NCBI GenBank assembly: GCA_963681505.1
Contig: OY811971.1
Coordinates: forward strand, 1,952,090-2,016,089
Length of the DNA: 64,000 nt
Origin: Eunapius fragilis
Lineage: Eukaryota > Porifera > Demospongiae > Spongillida > Spongillidae
Reading direction: 5' to 3'
Shown: positions 45,324 through 60,200 of the stretch, piece after piece
How positions within the stretch are numbered: the first letter of the stretch is position 1
Layout of the letters: each line of letters begins with the position of its first letter
Program-made: the position numbers and the translations under genes
Notes under the pieces: generated by a model
What the model was told of the DNA's origin: nothing
Database searches by the model: none
Seen by the model: only the letters and a program-made list of their open reading frames with translations

Positions 45324-48300
45324 ATGAAGAACATTCTGTGGCACTTGTGCTACATACTCCTGATCAACGAAATAGCATGTTCCCATTTTAGAGGAGGAAC
45401 CATGTCATCGAAGTACAATGATGAACTTAGTCAGGTGAGACAGTTTTAAGTATATCTGCAACTAGCCATCAAATGTTAGAAATACAACTCAGTTATAAAC
45501 TTACATCCTCTATTTCTTTGTTATGCGAGATGTGGAGATAATGTATCATTGATGGAGTAGCATTATCCATTGCACACTTTAGTTTATTATTATAAATATT
45601 TTTATTGAAAGGGGAATTAACTAGTATTCTATGTCTAAAGACACTGTCTATCATTTTGTCAACTGTACACTTCATATTTGATTTGGATTCAGAGCAATGG
45701 ACAACTCAGGTGTCTTTGCACATTAATACATAAATTTAGATACTGTTAAAATCCCTTGCACGACCTGCAAAATTTTGCTCCGTGTTGAAAGTTTACACTT
45801 GTGCTTGTGATTGTAGATGGAGATTGCATTTCGAACGTTCTGGAGATTGGGAGGTGGTGTCAATTGTGGATGGACAATTTCCTGTCTTAATGCATGCAAC
45901 TATGTCTCCAACACCTGTACCAATCGCGATTTTAGTACTTCACAAGATTGGGTATCTGGTGAAGCAAAATTGGTGTACAGAAATGAACAATTTGATGGAG
46001 AGTAAGTGAAGCACCTATCTAGTTAATTATATAATTGGAATTGGCTCCATCAGTTGGGGGAGAGAGCGAGCCATTTTGAGAGAACCAGAATCAAAGCCAC
46101 AAAGCCTAGCATGAAGGAACCATATAGCTAATTTGCAAAAAATTTGAATTCGTTCGTGTGCAGTACATACAGCACCATTCAATTTGTGCACATGCATGGG
46201 ATGGAGGTATTTATCTTTTGCAGTTTGATTCTACACTAAGTAACGGTTGGGTAGGGTGAGTCAGTGTATGCTGTTTGACTCTATATGCTGTGCCTAGAGG
46301 GAGGAATAAATTAGTTTGGAATCAAAAAGCAATTTATACACTGTAGGTAACCAGAAGAATAAAGTTAACATTTTAAATAGCCGGATGCCACCAACTAGAA
46401 AACGTGTGCATCTGCGTGTATGTGTGTATTTTAATATATGATGGGTCAGTAGTTAAATGGGCAACGCTGTATAACCTGAAATCAATGGCTGCTAAGTTGA
46501 TCTTAGTTATCAATTCTGAAATTGAATTGCCAATCTGATATGAGGAACCCTCTCAAATTGATGCATGGGAAATTCATGATAGCTTGCATGGTGCTTAATC
46601 GTTGACTTAAAGACTCCATAAATGGGTGTAATGGATTACTAGACCCATGCAATTAATGGTATAAACTCTAAAAGATTTATTTAGTTTACATTTCATATTC
46701 TCAATATGCTTAATATTTAATCTCTACAATTTACAGGTAACTAGGTAGCAAAGTTTTTACTATGTATTGCATCTTATTGTAGTTATCTGTGTATTACTTC
46801 AATGCAGATTTTCAAGCTGTTGTTGGGTTAATGATATTGGAGCTGGATCATGGGGACTAAGGATAAGATCAAACTTAACCAGAAACTCTTCACCCATTAC
46901 AACAATGCTTCCAATTATACGAATGCAGTATGGATGTGGTAGTACCATCAAAATCCCAGGTATTATATAAAGCATTGATGTTATTCTGCATCCTAACGCA
47001 TTTTAATACTACACACAGTTGATGATTCTGATGGGGATGAAGTTAGATGCAGATGGGCAAAAGCTGAACAACGTGAATGTGGGGACTACTGTCAACAGAT
47101 ACCAGGAAGCATCAATGATGTAATATACTAGTGATTAGTTAAACTATATGGTACATGTACATGTCAATAAATGTTTATTTAGTGCACATTGGACATTGGC
47201 TCAACTGGCATTGGAATATATGGAATTGCAATCCAGATAGAAGATTTTCAATCCTTGTCATCAAATGTTCCCCTCAGCAGCATTCCACTGCAGTTCATTG
47301 TTGATGTATACAACAGCACAAGTCCTTGTAGTGACCTTCCACGTATCATTAGTACATTGCCAGATATTTCATATGTTTCAGTGCTGCCTAATGTTACATG
47401 GAGTTACAACATTACAGCCCAGAGCAACATTGGCAGCAAGTGTGTAATAAATCCCCTAAGAAATGTAACCTAACAACATTTTTTGTCTCCACAGTATAAC
47501 TGAAATTATTACTGTGTCTCCTAAAGGAATGACAAAATCATCTATTCTTAATGGCAGCAGTTTTCAGGAACACTATATAACACTGAATTGGAGACCTGAT
47601 TACTCACAATATGGAGCAAATATTCTTTGCTATGCTGCTGTTGACAATCAGCTGTGAGTTGAACTGATGAGATTGGTATCATGTATGGCATATGTGATAG
47701 ATACTACATCAGTCATGACTGAAGCTCCAATTTCATTCATTCTTCTCCCCTACACTATAAAATTACATTGGCTGGGCTGTGAGCTAGAGCAGAAATTTAG
47801 TTAGTGTGACCAATCTTGGGGGCAATTGTAAATTCAGTGCCTAATAATTTTATGACGGATAGTCCAATTTAGGAAGCGTAAGGACCATTTGATACAAGCT
47901 CTTTGGCGTTCGCGGAAATTAAAAAAGAATTGAAGAATTGAAAAACGATCCAGAAGGGTGATATTGCTGGACACTGTCCCGTATATATATTTGGGGGTCG
48001 AGGCAGCGAAAAGGGACTTAACAATATTATAAAAACTCCTATATCAAGCTCGCTTCACCCAACCCACTTTGATCTATAATTGGTGCCGTATGCATCTGCT
48101 GTGCACATCACTGTCATTACCAACTAGAGCACACCATGCAACATCACATACATGTACCAATGTCATCATACACATAGTAGCTACCTATAGCTAATTTTGG
48201 CCTAATTTTTGAGGTGATGGACCCACACCACCTCGAGGGAGAAAATCGTACATCGTGAGGAAACAGAACCATGTATAAATGCTGCTCAGTCCAAACAAAA

Positions 48301-51300
48301 TATGACAGCATGGCATAGCCATATAAAAGTGTGTTCAGAATCATGGTGCTTCCTGATCTGCTGTTGCTCTACCATATTTCAAGAAGCCTGTACATAAGAT
48401 GTATAAACTGGTGGGAGGGGGGGGGGGGGCGTGGAAGTCCCGTATTTTGTGGCCGTGCACACGATGCCTAGAATGCTCACATATCCACAGAAACCGTCTC
48501 ATATACTACCTGACCACATGGCCACTACTGCATGCGCATGCATATCCAAAAGCCTGACACTGTGTTATGACATTGCATCCAACATGTCAACACCTATTGA
48601 CAGCCTGACATCTTGGCCATTGCACCAGCCATTAACAGATATATCTGAACATACAACCTGTTGGCTACACTCATAATGCATTTTTATTGGAGCATATTTT
48701 GTTCCTCAACCGACAGAAAGGTGTATTTTCCACAAAGGAGCATCAAAGTTCACGTGTGCTATATATATGGGACAGTGTCCAGCTAAATCACCCTTATGGT
48801 ACTTTTTCAAAATTTCCACAACAAGCAAAAGAAAAGTAATGCTCGCATTGAAATGTATGGCTAATTATGAATTCAGTGCCTAATAACTTTGTGATGGATA
48901 GTCCGATTTAGGATGCGTAAGGACCATTTGACAGAAGCTCATGGGTGTTCAAGGAAAATCAAAAAATTTGAAAACTTGAAAAACTAGCCAGAAGGGTGAT
49001 TCTGCTGGACACTGTCCCATATATGTATACAATGCAGTCAAGTTTTATGTGTTTTTCAATTTATTCATTTCATCGGCGCTTTACTAGTTAATTCTTAGTT
49101 TTAGTAACCTAAGTAACCGTTATGGTATCATAAAAAATCAGGGCCCTTGATTGGTCACAGCTTCAAATTTACAGTATGGAGCAATTACCAATACATATTG
49201 TTCAATCGTAGAGAAAATATTCATTAGACTCAGAAAACTGAATAATGGTTGCATGGTATTCAGACTGACACAAGGACAGCTTGGTCATTTCGTTTTCTGT
49301 TTTATCAAATTGCGAATTTTTACTAAACAGAGGCTGTAGATTGAATCCTATAGTATGTAATACAAGCAGTAAAATGATAGGGCTGTGCTTATGTATTTAT
49401 TATTGCACAGGCGAATGTCAGCAAAGAACTGTCTATTCCTGGTTGTTGGATGTAAGTATATTTTATCCATGTGAATTACATTAGCACTTTTATGGTATTA
49501 TGGGCTATTACATTAGAATCTGTACAAACACCCATGAAAATGTGAGCAAAGGTAATTATGCACATCGGCTTTGATATCCTCTAATCATAGCTTCATGTAT
49601 TATCGAAATTCTTTATTCATGACTGAGCTTATACGTCATAAAAACCATTAAGCACATGACCGGCAATGGTTTTATAATGTTTATCAATTGCTAATTTATT
49701 TTGTCGCACCATTAGAAAGCAGTTTTTACATTTTCTTCTACCATTGATACCTCAAATAAGTATTGGGTTTAAACTAATAGCCATTATGCTGACTACAAAC
49801 AAATATGGCTTCCTTGTTGATCAGAGTAAATTGCAGCATAGAGATTGACATATAGTCCCGGCTTAATTTAAATTCACACTTCGACATCAAATATAATTAT
49901 ATGCTACGTTATCTTTTAGTGATCATAATTGTACATTTATTGCTGTCTTATGTATTAGTTTAATTCTCTCTACTCTCCATTATGCATATGGATACAGCTG
50001 GTATCAATTGCAGTTTAAGTAATTGTGAACACAGCTGCATAACAGGACGTGGTTGCATATGCAGACCTGGTTACAAGCTACTTGCTGATCGGAGTAGCTG
50101 TCTTGGTAATGAACTCCTTATTAATAGGTGCATTACATAATACCATATTCATTCTTTAGCATCTCCAAACATTACATCACTAAAGGCAATAAATTCTACA
50201 GCAATACAAGCAAGCTGGAGATCTCCATCAGTTGGTCGTCTTAATGTATTTCTGCTTGGTTATGAGGCAACATGTACAAATGCCTATGGAAATAATCATT
50301 ATGTGTCCTATAACTTCAGTATTATGACTACCATAAACTTCACTGGACTGCTTCCTTTCACTTTCTATGAATGCTGCATTCATGCTGTGTCCAACATGGG
50401 AAATGGGGCATCAGCATGTGGTCCAATTGTCCAGACCCTAGAAAGCAGTAAGTGCACACAGAGGTTCAATCTACACCTGATCATTGTTTTGATTTGTTGC
50501 AGTTCCACGTGATGCTCCAAATTATGTCCGAGTGCAAACATATAGCTCAACAGCTGTGAACATCACGTGGGGCCCTCCTTTATTGCCTGGTGGAGTAATT
50601 ATTTCATACCAACTTTATGTTAATTATTTCAATGGTTCAACTGCAATGAGAAAATTGGGCGTAGCAACATTATATTTTATGTTGAATAATCTAATACCTA
50701 ACCAATGGATTGGCATTGAACTTTCAGCATCTACAAGATTTGGAGAGGGGCCTCACTCATTAATGGTTAGAGAGAGAACAGGTATGTCTGAAATAGGGGG
50801 ATTCCAAGGGGGGTTCCTACCTACCATCCACACAATATACTCTAGCTTAGCATAAATTTTTTAATGTGTATTATTTACATCATTGGCAGATTGCATAAAT
50901 GGATTTTACTACAACAGTGACAGCTCTCAGTGTACTTCTCAGTGCAGATGTGGTAGGTTTCCAAACAGGAATTACTACAATGTCACCACTGGAAACATAT
51001 ATGCTGCATGTGAGAATGGTAAGTGATTCCTACTGGAATATATGTTTGCAATGAATGCATAGTGTTCATATGATAAGAGCAAGGATTTGGGAGAGTAATT
51101 AGCAATGAGCTGATTTACAACGTCTATACGTCCTCGTCGGTCAAGCGTTTAATTACCCTCAAACATTCATCGATCCATATTTCTGGTAATGGTCAGAGTA
51201 TCAATGAGCATTGGGTTAACACTTATGATAAGGCTCATACTATTGGGTGTAAAAAGAAGGGATTTTAAGCGCCTGCATGTACTATAATCGAACGAGAAGA

Positions 51301-54179
51301 CTAGGATTTGAAAGAGTAATTCAAACAATGAGTACAACTTCTATACATCCGTCAATCAAGCCTTCAATTACCCTCAAACATTATTTCATTGATCCATATT
51401 TCTAGTAATGTTCCGAGTATCAATTAGCAATGGGTTAACATTTATGATAAGGCTGATACCATTTGGTGTATAAAGAGGGGATTTTAAGCGCCAATATTAT
51501 AATGAAACGAGAAGACTAAAGTGAGTAAATTCGTCATTTGTTTTATGCAATTCATAAATGTAGAGAACAAAAAGTGTATAGCCTGTCCTTATACCCAGTC
51601 CCGGAATAATCCTCCTTCTTGACCACCCATAACTCGGAACACATTTATAGGATGAAAATTCACCAATTGCTTCAGATGAGTGCCTAGCCTTCTGTGATCA
51701 AATAGTCGATCGTATATTATTCTTAGATTTGCGCCGTACTAAACGCTACTCATATCGTTACCAAAGGCCATGCAAGTTTAGAACAACTGTCAATACCAAA
51801 CCAGAAATCTACAGGAGCTATATAAATAATGATTTATGGTATGAAACAAGTAACTTTATACATTCTCTATGAGAAAGTTGAGATGTTATTAGGAATTGAA
51901 GACAATGGTGATATGGGAACATTTAAGGTCTGTACTACATATCAGTGTAATAGTCCTATATTTAGCCCGTTTGATAAGTAAATACCAGACCTGCATGCAT
52001 TGTATTTGAAGACGTCATGCTGGCAGTTCTATATCCCGCTAGTCCACGGCAGAAGCATACATGCATGGACACGGTGCATAGCCGTTTTGATGTATAGAAA
52101 CATTCTCACGCTAGAAATCAGCTGCACTTGTAGAACCGCTTGCAATATTAATACTGCGAACCCTGTTCGTTCGTAACCAACATAGCAGTAACTCTCCATA
52201 GTTTATAGTCTGAGAGATTCTCGCAGTATAGCATAAGCGATCTCGCGAGCGACTGTTAACTTTTTGAAGTGTCCATTATTACCATATCTTCATGCCTTTA
52301 CGCAACACGGTAAAAGCACATAGATATAAAAGCCAGCTTAATTTATTCAAGAAATGCGCAGTCAGAGCAGTACATATACAGGCACACAGATCCTGTACGC
52401 ATGCGATATGCATGGCATAATGTACAATAGCAGTAACAGTACATTAGATCCATGGGGAAGGTGGTTCGACTTAAAGTCACAGCTGGGCTTAAAAATTTAC
52501 CCTCTGCACTCACAAATGTATTAATCAACCACCATATCTCTTCGTTTTTCATTTCATCTATATGTTACACCCCCTGATAGCCAGCTACAAGTAAATAAAA
52601 ACATTCTCTCTGAGAAAGTTGGTGGGATATAGGTTTTGCAGGCAAGTAGTACTGCATGGTGTAAAAAAGCAAGGAAACAAGTTCTATCAGAAGGGAAATG
52701 TAATAGTCCTATATGTAGCACACTTCGACTAAGGCATATGCTGTTTCTGTGCTAAATAATAGGACTATTACATTTTCCCTTCTGATAAAACTTGATTCTT
52801 GCTTTTTACATCATGCAGGTATACCAGGCAAAACCTATATCCAATTTTTTCAACACCCAAATCACTGTTGCATCGCAGGTTTCCCTTCTTTCATTTAACT
52901 GATTTCATTCAATCCAGACGTATTGTGAAAATTTTCTAGGTACTATTGCTTAATTAGACTTGATAAGACCGTAATAGGCTTTTAGGATTTTGTGTATCAA
53001 AGCCTAACATCGACTAAGGCGAGTCCTCCAGCAAATTCTAAAGCTATTGGTGCAATTTTCATTGCTTAAAAGTGTTCTGGTCCCGAGTTATGAGTTCCCA
53101 AGAAGCAGAAGCAGAACAAGATATCCCGCCCATTATTTTTGGAAGGGGAACGAGGACAGCAGTATTTTTCGTTCTCGATAACCACGCGGTTCTACGACGT
53201 GAAACAAAAACGAAACTACTCAGACTTTGATCTATATCGATTTCCGCAACATATTAGACGATCCGATCGTCGGGAGCGACGCTACGGTAGGGTCGCGGGA
53301 TTTAAATTATTGACTAATGCGGGCACCTCACTCCTTGCCATGTAAAGCTCTATTTTACCATTTTGCTCCCGCTATCTCGCTAGCCGCCCGCTGCCCGTTC
53401 CACGTGCGTGCCAACACGAGGCAGGATACACGCGTTACTCACCATAATGTACTGTATAGGCTTTCGTCGTATCATCTTTCACGCACGGCAATCATCGTGT
53501 CAAGTTTCATCCTGTATTGTGTCAATTAAGGGTACGTACAATCAGGAAAACAGTGACACCGAACAACTGTACTACGGCTAAGCTGAGCAGTAAAATTCTA
53601 AATTTGTGCCCACCTTTTTTAATCACTCGAGAAATATATCAATAGGCGAGGAACATTCACTCCTTTCGTAATATCCGTTGATGGGCTTCTCCACAGAGAG
53701 GCAGAACATTTTTTGAAGCACATCTCTACCAGCAGAGCAGCAAAATGGGAAAAATCATATCAAGCTTATGTCAAGAGGATCTAGGGTAAAGTGGAGGAGT
53801 GGACTATATTGTTTCAGATACGTACGATCTTGATTTAGCTGAACAGAAAACAACTGCCTTGTATTAAAAATGGTTGTAGTTTTTGTGAAAACTAGAGATG
53901 TATCAACTTTTTCACACCTAATTAATGTATTCTGCAGCTCATAATATAGGCTTTGATGATGGGGCATCACTTGCTACAATCATGCAATAGGCGTTATCTT
54001 TTTTTTGCATTCGTTATTTTTGTTCTGTTTTGTAATTCTTTCTGTATTTATTTGAATAAAAATCACTCGAGAAATCATTTATACACACATTATGCCATCC
54101 TTTTCGCTGTGTGTGTGGGAGATCAGGAAAGGCGTGCAAAATTTTGATTGGTTGAAATAAGGACGATTAGTGACCCCAG

Positions 54180-54230
<51 letters not shown>

Positions 54231-57200
54231 CACACACACAGCGAAAGAATGATGCAATGTGTGATTTCTCGAGTGATTAAAAAGGGCGGGCACAAATTTA
54301 GAATTTTACAGCTCAGTTTAGCCGTAGTACAGTTGTTCGGTGTCACTGTTTTCCTGATTGTACGTACCCTTAACTGACACAGTACAGGATTAAACTTGGC
54401 ATGATGATTGCCGTGGGTGAAAGAAGATGCGAAGAAAGTCTACATTATGGTGAGTAACGCGTGTATCCTGCCACGTGTTGGCACGCACGTGGAACGGGCA
54501 GTGGGCGGCTAGCGGGATAGCGGGAGCAAAAAGGTACAATAGAGCTTTATATGGCAGAGTGAGGTGCCTGCTTTAGTCGATAATTATATTCATGTATCTA
54601 TAGAAGGTCGATCCGGCCAGAATCCTTGCAAGGGCTATGAATATGACGGGAAGCTAAACCTTATGCCCCACTACCACGTATACTTTCACATGGTACAGTC
54701 AACGACTAATTTTGTAGTCTTTGGTACAGCCAGAGATAATAAATTCTCTCTGGTACAGCCAGTGCTAAACAGGCCCCATAACATCATTCTTGCACTAGAC
54801 AAGTAACCTATTCAATAAGCCAACATTAATTTATTTGCATTTAGCATGCATCCGTATGCATGGAAGGTACATTAAAAACACTCAACAAGATGGCGCTATT
54901 TGTATCCTACTCCTTGATACCCAAAACAATTTAAAATTCAAATGGCCGAAATCTATACTGAGGTAAGAAAATTTTAAATAATAGAACTGCATGATCTCTT
55001 GCCCACAAAATCTGAATCTGAACTGGTGTAAGAATTATGAGCTGCAGAATGCATTAATTAGGTGTGAAAAAGTTGATTTTCCATACATCTCTATGGAAAG
55101 TGCTGTTTTCACAAAGCAGTTATTTTCTGTTCAGCTAAATCAAGATCGTACGTATCTGAAACAACATTGATAGCCACAAAAGTTGTAACCTATTACGTTG
55201 ATAATTATCAATCAAGTTTATAAAACGCCTTTCATTTTCTATGGGAGTTATCCGGAAGTATACGCAAATGTACAAACCGCAACAATTGTCAATTCCCTTT
55301 GACCGCGCATTTCTGGATATAGCAGGGTTGGTTAGCTTGACGCTTTCGAGTGTATGCAATCGCTTCGATCTTTGATGGTAGCTATGTTTGCAAGTAACTG
55401 GCCGGCACGTGAGCGTAGATTGTTGAAGCCGTGGGTATTGTTCCAATCATTTTACACCTAGAGCTACCAGAAACCTGTCCTTACTTCATACAAAGTAAAT
55501 TTGCTCACTACTATATCTCCAACGTCAAATGGCTGTTTCGCAGTTTTTACACTGTATAAATACCGGTTTTTGAGCAACTTTTTTTATAAACGGCAATATT
55601 GCTTATCTGCATTATCTGATTCTAGTGAATCACTAATGTAAACCAAAGCACCAAGTTTAAATCATTCTTTTAGAAAGTGGTCATCATCCTTATCCATCCT
55701 TAAATAAGGAGATTAAACATTAATAGACATGCATAGTATTAAAACAAGCTCACATTGCATGTTGCCATGACAAATTGTGATTAAATTGGTTTGTTAATAG
55801 CACTGCGCTAAAGCAGAATCTCGTGACATGCAAGGCGCTGTTACTACATAAGCAGTAATCTAGCTATAGAACCCACGGCAACGATAAAGTGCGTTTCAAG
55901 TTATATAAAAAAAAACCTCGTTTAACGTTAACACTCTCTACCTACGTAAAAAAGGATTAGAAACATATATTCATTACATTAGGCCAAATAAGTATGGCGT
56001 CCCATTGTTATAAAAGCTATTAGCTTTCACGATATCGCGTACCTTATAGTGTACGTTTTCTTGCCAAGTTCTTAACCATATTCATTTGACATTCTTCTCT
56101 GCCATTTAGCGATCGGCTCCCAATAGTGTTGGCTGTATTCCCTCCATCTGGTGGCTGTACTGCTGTAGACTAACAGGTCTTTTTCTTTTCCTTGGTAGCC
56201 ACTGCAGCAACAGCATCATCGGGGGCCTCGGTCATGACACATGTGGCTTGAGCGCAATTTGTGTACAAAGCGCTCGCCGACTGTCCAGGTGGAATTTGCA
56301 CATCGATCCACGTAACGGAGCATGCACGCACTTAGCGTCGCCTGGATAGTTGCAAGAGATGTAGTCATCAATCATCTGTATGGAATTGTCCTGTTGGTTT
56401 CCAACATCCATACCTGCCAAAAACTTCCAGTGTGTCGAATCCCACAACCAACATGCAATTGACTATGTAGCCGGGCAGTTTTGACTTCAAAAAACGCTCA
56501 GCATACTGGACTTTCGATTCTCTATATTCATCGCTGTCTCAAAGCTCCATGCAATAATTCAACAAACGGATTAAAATTAACAATTAACATATACATTTTT
56601 TTGCTAGGTAGGATTTTGTAATGTACAGAGATTGTCACATATGATAATTTACGGTGATTTCTACCGATTTCAAACATGATTTCATAGATTTTGGTGATTT
56701 TAATTTATTGATTTCAAGATAAACTTCTCAGTAGAGCGTACGAGATTTTAGATGGCGAACCCCTCGATTATTCCTACATGATTTAACACACCAAAGATTA
56801 AAACAAAAGTCGTTCAATCGACACGTATTGCCCGACGGGCCGACAAAGCGAAGGTCAAGCAACGCCCAACTAGGTTGGAGGGCGGTGCCGAGCTCCCTGA
56901 GGGGGGGCCCCCCCCTCCCTTAAATATGCTCGAGTCGAGAGTGTGATAGCATTAAGTGATGCTCGAGAGTGATAGCATTAATGACATCAGCCATTATTAA
57001 ACACACGCTTATAATGATATTCATTTTAAACATTGAACATGATTGGTTACAATGACTTTCCGTACAATAATATTGTGCGCAACTGTCTCCAGACCTATGC
57101 AAGCGTAGCGGTAATGTCCGATGCACTGGGCTTGGGCACGAGACTATAAGTACGGTAATGGCGCAAAATGTGCAAATATACTTTGCACAGCTGTATCTCA

Positions 57201-60200
57201 GTAACTGATAAGAAAAAAATTCACGAACATTACAAATCAATAGTTAAATGATCCCTCTACGTATACACCAAATTTGAATGACTTGCATTCTCCTGCAGAA
57301 AGATACGATGCGTTTGAACCCTAAGTGGGTTATAGGACGTTCTAATACTGGCACGAAGAAAATCCAAGACCCCAGAATCTCATAAGAAATGATGTAGAAT
57401 GATGTGCTGAAAATAGGTGTCGATAACGCTTACCGTTCGGAAGTTAAAGCAATTCAAACATGCATCATTTTTATATTCTTTTACAGTTTTTAAAAAATTT
57501 CAATTATTTTCCCCCCACTTTAGTGACAATCAATATTAACGACAGCCTATCAACAAATGGAACAATGTCATTAAATACCACAATGATTGGAATAGTGACA
57601 ATTACAGCTATAGGTTCTATTTTACTCAGCTCATATGCGGATGCATATGCATACAACCGGGACTACTACAACAGCTACAACTACTACTACGAAGTTCTCC
57701 GTGAAGAGTTCTGGAGACACAAATTCAATTTTTTTTATTACTCTACTTTAAGTACCCAACCCAGCTATTGGAATGGCATATCAAACATGTCTTCGGTTTG
57801 CTATGATAATGGTGTCCCAGTAATTTCTACACCACTTACCATATATCTATCGTCACCATTATACACACCAGCGCAGCTGGATGTTTATCTAAGCATAGAA
57901 TCTTATTATCCTTATTATCATTACAGCAGCAAATCATACACGATAACAATCACCACTCCAGACTGTGCACCCTCTGAGAGATATGATCAAATCAGTCAGA
58001 AATGTGTTATAACTTGTGGATGTGGCCTTGTTAATCACCAACTACCATTCTGTCTATTCTTCGGTAAGCCACCTTGCTAACATCTTGAAAAAAACCCTTT
58101 ATGTTATCCTTACAGATCAGTACTACCTAGCCACATTTGTACATCGCTCTATCAACTACACAGTGCCTTATAACAGCCCATCCATTCCTGAGCTATCTAC
58201 CCGTTTTGATTACTACAGAAATCATCCGCTATTTTCATTCAATGCAGATTATTACTATGGAAACTACAGCTATCACATTATACTGGCAATTGAAGTACAG
58301 CACATTTCCAGCAACTACTCAACACCTGCCCCAAATGGAACCGATGTTCCTCGAATATCAGTAGTCCTTTCGGATGGTACACTTGTTAATGACACCACTA
58401 AAATTATTCTAGATGATTCATATTCACTATGGATAAAGTATTGCAACAGAACCACTGATGGATACCTCTTTGGAAGTGTGCCATTAAAGATATCTGTATC
58501 TTTTGACAAACCAATCTCCTCACTTGCAACCCACAAACTAGCCATTATTGCTAGATTGTACTCAAACAACGTAGTACTCACCAATCAACTGCAGTACTAC
58601 AGTGATCGAATGATTGTTTCTATCACAGTTGTCCCAGGTAACCTTCCTAATTCATGTATTGAAGAGTGATGTTTTCCTTTTTCTTAATCATTAGGTGATA
58701 ATGGATCAATTCCACTTCCTTTGTCATGCAAGAATGGTAAAAGAACTTATATTATACATGTGGTTGTTAAAAACTGTGTTTCTATTCCGAAGGTGTCAAT
58801 GTTATTCCCTTTTTCAACATTTCTGAATACAAAGTGCTCCCAAATAGTTTGAACAGAGTATCAGGACTAATATATATTCCAAATGGCTTTCCATTTGGAA
58901 ACAGCTTCCAGACTGAAGCATACGTAAGAATTGACATGAAGGAATTAACACCTCTAATCTATTTTCTAACTGCAGGTTTCATCTAACGGGCTGATATCAT
59001 TTGGGAAACCTTTCACTTTTGGCTACCCAGAACGGTTCCCAACTAATTACTATTGGACAAGGAATTCATTTGTAGTGGCTCCATTTTGGAGCACTAATGA
59101 CATTCGTATCAGTGGGAGTGTTAGATACACTACTCTTAACAGGCAGAGTCTGAGTAATGGAGAAAATGAAATTGAATTATTTTTCGAAATGGTGAATAAA
59201 TATATTAGGACTACAAGTGAAGACAAAAACTTCAGTGGTTCTTGGATGTTGATTGCACGCTGGGATCACGTGCACCCTTACCCTCATGGGGATACCTACT
59301 GGCAGTACTGGTACTATTACTACTACTACTACTACCATGCAATTAATAACCTAGTAAGTCTCCATGGGTGTGTACCTAGCATTACATTCAAATAATCTTG
59401 CTCAATAAAGGAAAATAGCTACCAGGCAATCCTGATTACTGATGGAGCAAGTAGCTATGCTATCTTTACCTATGACTGTGGTATGATGCAATGGAGTGGC
59501 TACTGGCTACATGCAGTTGTAGGCTACAATGCAAATGGAGACCACTTCAGAAACAATCCTGCCTCAGGATACAGTGAAATTGCTAATGCTGTGGCATGTC
59601 AGAATACATACTGCAATGTTTCCATCAGCAGCCTACTGTACAAACTTAGTCTTCCTCCATCAATTCGTGACCAAAAAAGGGCACGTTGTTTGGATTTATA
59701 TAAAGAGGATATTAAAATAGTTGGAGACCATCAGTCAGTGTTGGATATTTCTTCCAATCTGGAGCCATGCCCCTGCACATGGTGGCAGGCATGGAGGGAC
59801 AGGGGAAGATTCACACAGCAATGGAGTGACTACCTTTGCTTCATTCAGAGATTTCCATCAAACCAAACCACATCTGTTCAACAGTGCTGCTACAGTGATT
59901 GGAGGTACTGCTCCAGTTCTTGTTAGAATGATAAACCATAGTGTCTTTCCTTTAGTACTGGCGTTTTTGGAGCGTTAGTGAAGTCAGGGGCAGACCAAGG
60001 AACAATGCTTCTGTATCATCCAAGACTATTTCCAGATCTCTACCAAAAGTATGATCAAGATTTTAAAGATTCTTGCTGTGGCGTGGCCAATATGTGCTTT
60101 CGTTACAAAGAACGAAGGCCATCTGATGACTGCTCAACTTACATTCAACCTGCATGGTGTAAGTCAAAGAGGTCTGTATTTTGAATTATTTTGACTCATG

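Noticed and set aside
53139..53345. Frame with a DLYRFPQHIRRSDRRERR segment, vaguely THAP-like
   Set aside because: It lacks the cysteine and histidine ligands of a THAP finger. A diverged copy near 2540-2690 is full of stops, so it is treated as repeat.
54564..54806. 80-codon frame downstream of the palindrome
   Set aside because: No family was recognised and no splice context fits gene D; left uncalled.
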